64,000 nt of DNA, taken from Arcuatula senhousia (Eukaryota; Mollusca; Bivalvia; Mytilida; Mytilidae). Each line of letters begins with the position of its first letter. Position 1 is the stretch's first letter. A program made the position numbers and the translations under genes. The notes below the pieces were generated by a model. That model saw only the letters and a list, made by a program, of their open reading frames with translations. It did no database searches and was not told the DNA's origin. Location: NCBI GenBank assembly GCA_963971305.1, contig OZ020309.1, positions 9,851,001-9,915,000 on the forward strand, written 5' to 3'. Shown here piece after piece: positions 58,151-64,000 of the stretch.

Positions 58151-59306
58151 AGCTCACCTTCACCTGGACCGAAGGTGAGCTATTGCCATCACTTGGCGTC
58201 CGTCCCGTCGTCGTCTGTCGTGTGTCGTCCGTGAACAATTTTTCAAAAAATCTTTTCCTCTGAAAATGATCATATTCTAATGAAACTTGGTATGTTTGAT
58301 CAATTAGGTGTCCTGTACAAAAGTTGTGTTCTTTTTTTGTCAAAAACATGGCCGCCGTTGCTAAAAAATAGACCAGGGGGTCAGACCACTGTTTTTGACC
58401 AGTAAATCAAAAGTATAAGAGATAGAGAAAATCTGATGCAATCTTCCTTTATCAGCATCAAAAGCTCTACAAAAGTCTCCATTATGTCGAAGCCGCTTGA
58501 TAGGTCAAATATATTTTTTTTAACGACTGCAAAAAAAAAAAACTTTTAGTGTTCCCATAAGAACTTTTGTTCTAGTTATCCGATTGTTCTGAAATTTGAC
58601 AATAATGTTCCTTACCATAAAAGTATGGATGGGATTGAATATGGGATCCTCCCTTTATTCGTTTCGAAATTAGGGACCCAAAAGGGGCTAAAATGCTACG
58701 TTTTGGTTTGTTTTACACAATAACTTTTGTTCTGGTTAACTAAATGTTATGAAGTTTTACAATAATGTTTCATACCATAAAAGGATGGACGGGATTGATT
58801 TCGGGAGTCCCCTTTATTCGTTTAGAAATAAGGGGCACAAAAGGGGCAAACAATTCAAATACTTTATTTAATTCGGTAATAATTTTGTTCTGGTTGGCTA
58901 CTTGTTATGAAATTTGACAATGATATGCCATACCATTAAACCATAGACGGGATTGATTTGGGGGCGGGGTCCTCTTTTCATTCAACTATTGCAGATACAT
59001 GTAGATAAAAGCTGTTGCTTGTCTCAACCTTCAGCTCAATGAGATCTACAAAAGTCTCCCTAGGGTCGAAGAATTCAGATGGCCCCTTCTAGGGGTAATG
59101 GCTCTTTAAAGGTAAAATAAAGAGATTTGTTTTATGTTTTGTCCCATAGAATGAAAACTATTGCAGATAGAGATAAGCTTTTGCTTTACAAAAGTCTCCC
59201 TTGGTTTAAGGTTGTCAGATGACCACTTATAAGGGTAACTGTTCACAGAAAAGGCCCTTATGGCTTTTGGACCAGGTGAGCGATTCTGGCTTCTGGGAGC
59301 CTCTTG
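58151..59306 (+). mobile_element. Family A Helentron-like element with a three-copy inner repeat
   Basis: It starts AGCTCACCTTCACCTGGACC with GTCCGTCCCGTCGTCGTC, and ends CCAGGTGAGCGATTCTGGC, hairpin, CTTG, TT. From about 58555 to 58960 a different ~145-bp unit occurs three times (AACTTTTGTTCTGGTTAACT, ATGAAATTTGACAATGA, TTTATTCGTTTAGAAATAAG). Units of two sorts in one element show that the interior is modular. The flank is a T run. 57716-58150 before it is probably the claudin-like gene's 3' UTR and shows nothing else. Confidence 0.65.
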
Positions 59307-59643
59307 TTTAAAACTATGTGTCCAAAAATGATGAGGATCCAAAAAGCAAAGTCATCGACGCAGTTGAAATTCCTCCAAGGACTTTTCTCAAGTTCAAAAT
59401 ATTTCCTAACCGTAGGCCTACATAGCATTAAACTAATTTAACTCATAATAAATTCAATGGCATTTAAATACCAAATACATGTACACAAATTTCAGATTAA
59501 CTATTGTTCAAATCAACAGTGGTCAAGTTTTCATTAAAATGTGCTTGTATCCTAATTATAATTTCAGATTAAATATGGTTTAAAAATTCTGTGGTCAAGT
59601 TTTCATTAAAAAATGTGTTTGTATCGTATAATATCCTAACAAT

Positions 59644-61450
59644 ATGGCTTGTTGGTCTAAACGATTTGGACAGAAAAAGCTGAAACGGTAAGAATTTGTA
59701 GGTTTTGCTACCAAATATACATGATATAAAAGGTTTAAACAAAGTGTCAGTAGATTGTAAAAAAAACCTAGTTTCTGCTATAGTTTCCCCCTATTCAATT
59801 TATTAAGTTTTATTGCTTATTCAGCACTTACGCTTGACTCAAAATTAGGAACCTTGTTTCAACGAGAAGAAACGTTAAGACGCATTTGAATATATAGTGG
59901 GTATTCCGAATGTTTCCTTTAGTTTATTGTGACATTGCCTGTGTTTCCAAAAAGAAACGGAATTAAAAAGAAGAAAACATTCGAAAGGTGTGCTGAACGT
60001 GAACAGAACGACATAAAACACAAAAATACAAAAAAACCCCAACTGAATAGCAACCAACAACGCGAACACAAGTCTTTAGGTCAATCATATTCTATGATGC
60101 ATCATTACGATGGCAACAAAAGAAAACCAACCAAAAAAAAAATGTAAAACATAGAAATCTAATAAACACAATGAACATTCTAGGTTGAATTTGTCTCTTG
60201 TTCGGGTACTGGTAGTTCCTAGATGTACATAATTGTGCTAAAACAGTACTAATTACCTTGAAGGTTTTGAAATAGACTAAACATTTGTGATTTGAGTATA
60301 AAACCATACAAACATTGGTGAATTCATGGTCTTTTTAATCTTTCTTTCTGTTTATGCAGTCATACAGTTATACCCTTGTATGTACAGCATGTATACCAGT
60401 GCAGGTGTGTGAGGGTGTGTGTTCGTGTGTTTATGTGTAAAATGCCCTTTTCGTCGCACATGGGCCATATATGACGGTCAGTTTTAATGATGGGGAAAAC
60501 CATGGACGTTGGACAAGCAACTGACAAACCTAATTACATTCAAGAATTTAGAGGGAAATCCCGTTTTTGTAAATTACAAACCAGGATTTGATCTAAGACT
60601 TGCTAATTTTTGTTGTAATCATTAACTAGTGATAAAAAGTCTCTTAAACCACCCGGGCCACCCTGGCTCCTGTAGCATGTGTCATTACAATCTCTAATGG
60701 GTATGACCGGGTCCTTCAAAACTTTGCATGTCCGTTTCGACAAATATTTTTTTCTCCTTATTTGCTCATATATATATTACACAAATACGTTTTTTACTTC
60801 ATAGATCAAGAAACCCATTGCAGTATCCCGTAAATTTCTGCAGAGAATCATTTGAAGAACCTTATTGCAAATTCAAGGACACATTAGATGATCTTGCCAA
60901 AAACGGTCAATGGTACGAATTCATTCAAATTCTGAAGGATGACAGCAGTGAGATAAACACAACAAGACTTCCTGCACTTGGCGATTCGCCACCATCTTTA
61001 ATGACACCTTTGCACCATGCGGCAAATGGTGGCGCATCAAAAGAGGCATTTGAAAATCTTCTGAAAATGGGTGCCGCTTTATCTTTGAGAACGGCTGACA
61101 ATGAAACGGCATTTGATATTTCCAAGCGGAAAGGACTGGATCGTGAAATTCAAGAATTCCTTCAACTCCCTGAATTAATTTCTGACAATAAAAAGGATAT
61201 TGGTTTTATGGAGGGGGCTTTGCATGATGTGATTTACACCCGAATAGAAGAATTGATTCCAAACGCCAATATATCTTTGCCACAACTTAGTTACATGTTC
61301 GAGAAAGGAGAATTTTATTTTCCCGTGCCGGGAATAAATGGTGGATTTACTGTTAAACCTCACGAAAATGGGATAGAAGTGTACAGTGAAGTGGATGGCA
61401 GTGAAATGACTCATTTTATTGATAGAAAAGGGAACGTTACGACTGATTAA
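59644..61450 (+). CDS. Ankyrin-repeat protein, two exons (copy 1)
   Basis: Exon 1 (59644-59687, MACWSKRFGQKKLKR) joins exon 2 (60805-61450) in phase 2 across GAAACG/GTAAGA and TTCATAG/ATCAAG, giving 229 residues. Exon 2 reads RNPLQYPVNFCRESFEEPYC, then DDLAKNGQWYEFIQILKDD. An ankyrin repeat follows (TPLHHAANGGASKEAFENLL) and a degenerate second (LSLRTADNETAFDISKRKG). The C-terminal part (LPQLSYMFEKGEFYFPVPGI, HFIDRKGNVTTD) has no name I can give. The role is unknown: ankyrin repeats bind protein partners, and no enzyme motif or membrane segment is present. A longer upstream start at 60728 is open but would read intron. The same gene is duplicated at 62297-64000. Confidence 0.75.
59940..60085 (-). 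repeat. Retroelement 3'-tail fragment in the ankyrin gene intron
   Basis: GAACGTGAACAGAACGACAT, AAAACACAAAAATACAAAAA and AGCAACCAACAACGCGAACA with CAAGTC follow the order of the tail at 51.6 kb. Gives spurious Lys-rich frames. Confidence 0.5.
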
Positions 61451-61558
61451 TACATTAAATTTTAAAGCGCATGATGAGAGCTGGCTGCATCACAAACTGT
61501 GTTTGGCAATGGTTACAAAAATACATGAAAATTCACAAAAGAGAACAAAAAAGTTACT

Positions 61559-61872
61559 AAACAAGAGGCTCACACGAGTCTTAATCGCCAAATGCATGTT
61601 AAAGGGGTCTCAAATATCTGACATTACACCTAAAAATGACAAGTAAAACGGGTTAGCAAGCAAATTAACACCTTAAATCTTCCAACTGGAAACTTTTCAC
61701 TCCCAAAACAAGAGATTGAACCTTTTAAGGAACGTACCCATGAAAGGGTTCATCTCACGATTTCGGTCTAATGTAGATCTATATTTGATTATTTAAGCAA
61801 CAACAGCTTTCCTTTATTTGCAATTATTATAGTTTCATATGCAAAACACGATTTTCAACTTTTTTTAGAGAA
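61559..61872 (-). repeat. Truncated family A repeat (inverted)
   Basis: It begins with AACAAGAGGCTCACACGAG, the inverse of the family A terminus, and contains a worn ~180-bp unit in inverse (AACAACAGCTTTCCTTTATT, GGAACGTACCCATGAAAG). The 5' part is missing. Confidence 0.55.
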
Positions 61873-62296
61873 AGGGACCATCCACATATATAGGCTTGCT
61901 ACTGGCATTTGGATCGAGAGTCAACGAGCCACCAGCTAGTAAAAGTGAGACAGGGGCTTGCTCCCGGGTAAGGGTCGAGAGTCAAAGGGTCACCAGCTAG
62001 AAAAAATAATTCAGCTTTTGACAACTCAGCTTTTGTAATATTTTGCATAATGGTGTTAGTCGCTTATATCCCGTTTTGTCTATTCAAATGAAAAACTTTT
62101 TCACGAATTAAATTTAAATTGTTCTTGGGATTACAAATATTTCAAATATTCAAATGTGTTATACATGTTGTGAAAGGAATTTAATTTTAAACCCAAAACT
62201 GATATAGCTATTTAAATACCAAATACACAATTTTTAGATTAATTTTGGTATGATCGAATATTGTTGAAATGTGTTTGTATCGCATTATATCAAAAT

Positions 62297-62358
62297 ATGG
62301 CTGCCAAAGACTTGCTTGTTGTCATAAATTGTTTGGACCGAAAACAAGGCAGAAACGG
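62297..62358 (+). pseudogene. Exon 1-like segment of ankyrin gene copy 2, start codon out of frame
   Basis: Upstream sequence (AAATGTGTTTGTATCGCATTATATC) matches copy 1 before its ATG. The frame that fits exon 2 reads LACCHKLFGPKTRQKR, aligned to copy 1's MACWSKRFGQKKLKR, but the ATG (about 62299) is in another frame because of a ~14-base insertion after ATGG. The donor CG/GTAAGC is kept. Either another start is used or this copy is disabled. Confidence 0.5.
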
Positions 62359-62393
62359 TAAGCTAAAATAACTTTTGTATTGCATTTTTACGA

Positions 62394-62828
62394 GGGTGAG
62401 GGACAGTTCAATATTTATCAAAGTACTGGGCCGGTGCAATTTTTTTCCCACTTCAAAATATCTATGTACCGAACAGACACATCAGTAAAAAAACGTAAGG
62501 CACAGTTAATTGTCAGAGCAGAAAGAAAAAAAACATTGCCCAGCAAAAGATCTTCTTTTTTAATTTAGACCCTTAGTAACTGGTAGGATGTCGGATGGTA
62601 AGACCATATTATTCATATTCATATCTTCAATCAATCAAAGTCTAAACAAGGTCTTGAAATGAATTTAATTGTTTTTTAACATATTAATGATAAAAAAGTG
62701 ACTGCTTAGCACATGTTCATTTCTTAAAGATTCTTTATGCCCAGCTGAAAGAAGGTGCAAAAAAACTCTTTTCCCAGTTTACAATTGCACCGGCCCAGCA
62801 CTTTGATAAACATTGAACGGGCCCTGAC
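62394..62828. mobile_element. Fold-back MITE, ~435 bp, in the intron of ankyrin copy 2
   Basis: ATTTATCAAAGTACTGGGCC GGTGCAATT (split here for length) on the left is inverted as AATTGCACC GGCCCAGCACTTTGATAAA on the right, with CAGTTCAA / TTGAACGG outside. No coding capacity; the ORF at 62380 is a shadow. Confidence 0.7.
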
Positions 62829-63171
62829 AGACACTCATTCTTTTCAAAGGGGCTTGCATTTTGGTCATTTATATCTACTTAACAAAATTGCCTTGAACTT
62901 GTTGTGCACAGCAAAAAAAAAATACAAAGTGTAAGTAACAAAGACATGGAAAAGGGAATCAACAGTCAGCTTAATAAAAGAACAACAAAAACATGCCGTG
63001 AGAACGCAAAGACAAGCAAATAACACACGTTACATTCCACAGCTAACAACCTTTAATTTATAAACAATTATTGGCACAGAAACTTGATATTTAAAATAAT
63101 ACAATAATAAGCAATATTGTATAAAAGGATTGAACCATGCAGATCAGATTCTAAGTCTAGGATATAAACGG

Positions 63172-63330
63172 TTAATTTGGATATGCTAAATATCGATATT
63201 TCAAGGAGTAACCTCTCATCAGTAGCATTTTAATCAAAACATTGGAAGGTCAAATTCCAAAACTGTTGAAAACGAAAAGTACTCAAAAACTTTCGAACAA
63301 GAAAGTCAAATCCAGCACCGAGGATATCGA
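63172..63330 (+). repeat. Dispersed repeat, inverted copy of 25060-25215
   Basis: GGTTAATTTGGATATGC, GATATTTCAAGGAGTAACCT and GTTGAAAACGAAAAGTACTC are the reverse complements of words in the MULE intron. It lies in the intron of ankyrin copy 2. Confidence 0.75.
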
Positions 63331-63716
63331 CCGTGTGCATTACAAGGAAAGATACCTGGTGTTTTTAACAATTTTGAATTTAAAAATCGGAAATTTCAGT
63401 GACAAAAATGTCATATTAGAAATTTTATGGTAAATCGTGTCAGTTCATATACCAAGTGTCGACTTGAATTAAAACGTTTAGTTTAGTAGTGCTTGTTGGT
63501 TTCAACTCATATCTTATATATTTATGAGATATGTTATATAGCGAGTAAATATGAAAACGGCGTGCCATATGTATACGGGTCTGGGTAGGGGATACGTGTA
63601 TGTTTCTTCTCAATATGTTTTTCTTCTTAGGGATGGTGTGTCATTTAGCAGTGATGAGTGTACATGGTTTTTTTCTGTTCAAAAGTATCTAAATTTACTC
63701 AATTTTTACTCCTTAG

Positions 63717-64000
63717 ATCAAAGAACCGATTGCTGTATCCTGTAAATGCCTGCAGAGAATCGTTTGATGAGCCTTACTGCAACTTCAAGGAGACATTAGA
63801 TGACCTTGCCAAAAACGGTCAATGGTACGAACTCATTCAAATTCTAAGAGATGACAGCAGTGAGATAAACTCGACCAGACTTTCTGGACTTTGCGATTCG
63901 CCGCCATCTTTACTGACACCTCTGCACCATGCGGCAAATGGTGGCGCATCCAAAGAGGCATTTGATAATCTACTGAAAATGGGTGCCGCTTTATCTTTGA
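63717..64000 (+). CDS. Ankyrin-repeat protein copy 2, exon 2, cut by the window end
   Basis: The acceptor TTACTCCTTAG precedes ATCAAAGAACCG. In phase 2 it reads SKNRLLYPVNACRESFDEPY, then DDLAKNGQWYELIQILRDDS and TPLHHAANGGASKEAFDNLL. It is close to copy 1 in both DNA and protein, with mostly conservative changes. Within the 284 bases seen there is no lesion. The gene continues beyond the window. Confidence 0.8.

Noticed and set aside
60728..60804. Upstream extension of the ankyrin ORF as N-terminus
   Set aside because: It reads the intron and its pyrimidine-rich acceptor; exon 1 at 59644 joins in phase and has a counterpart in copy 2.
1..64000. tRNA, rRNA or other classical RNA genes
   Set aside because: I scanned by eye for cloverleaf-type and conserved rRNA words and found none that I could support; a covariance-model scan would be decisive.

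Overview
The window reads as nuclear DNA of a bivalve mollusc, most likely a mussel. It is AT-rich, its genes are split by GT-AG introns, and much of it is dispersed invertebrate repeats, including families I associate with mussel and oyster genomes (GTCCGTC tracts after short hairpins, ends of the type GCTCACCTGACC / CAGGCTCCTGGGAGCC). The genus is inferred from general recognition of these repeats and of the BIR and ankyrin gene types; no search was run.

Layout. 1-2541 is a tandem ~180-bp repeat, the 3' part of a Helentron-like non-autonomous element, broken by a 487-bp short interspersed element with target duplications. 2.5-6.3 kb is non-coding with several fold-back elements. 6.3-11.5 kb holds nested copies of the same Helentron-like family. 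11,549-37,995 is the main feature: a 26.4-kb DNA transposon of Mutator-like (MULE) type, with terminal inverted repeats and a perfect 9-bp target duplication (TTTTTGGAC). It lies inside one of the nested repeats, whose two halves resume on each side. 38.0-39.4 kb completes the interrupted repeats. 39.4-45 kb is non-coding with small DNA elements.

The MULE carries a gene of about 26 exons (11,712-31,975). Its parts are a Cys-rich N-terminal region, a DDE transposase core, a SWIM zinc finger, a basic linker, a Ulp1/C48-type cysteine protease, an acidic stretch and a C-terminal region I do not recognise. Splice phases agree from exon 1 to exon 22, which points to one fused transposase-protease protein of about 1,330 residues. 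Two minisatellite arrays with the same ~67-bp unit in opposite orientation flank the gene core: one inside intron 4, the other after the stop codon. The array unit contains the same core (CCACCAGCYACAAWGAG) as the terminal inverted repeats. This copy has a stop in exon 4 (5-bp insertion) and a TGA in exon 7, so it is probably no longer able to make full-length protein.

Host genes on the right: a two-exon, two-BIR protein without a RING (45,036-46,409), a three-exon claudin-like four-membrane-segment protein (55,240-57,715), a two-exon ankyrin-repeat protein (59,644-61,450), and a tandem duplicate of the last running off the window end (63,717 onward). Between them lie a broken reverse transcriptase of probable Penelope-like type on the minus strand (51,859-52,628), further Helentron-like elements and hAT-like MITEs. 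The host genes show no evident functional link to each other.
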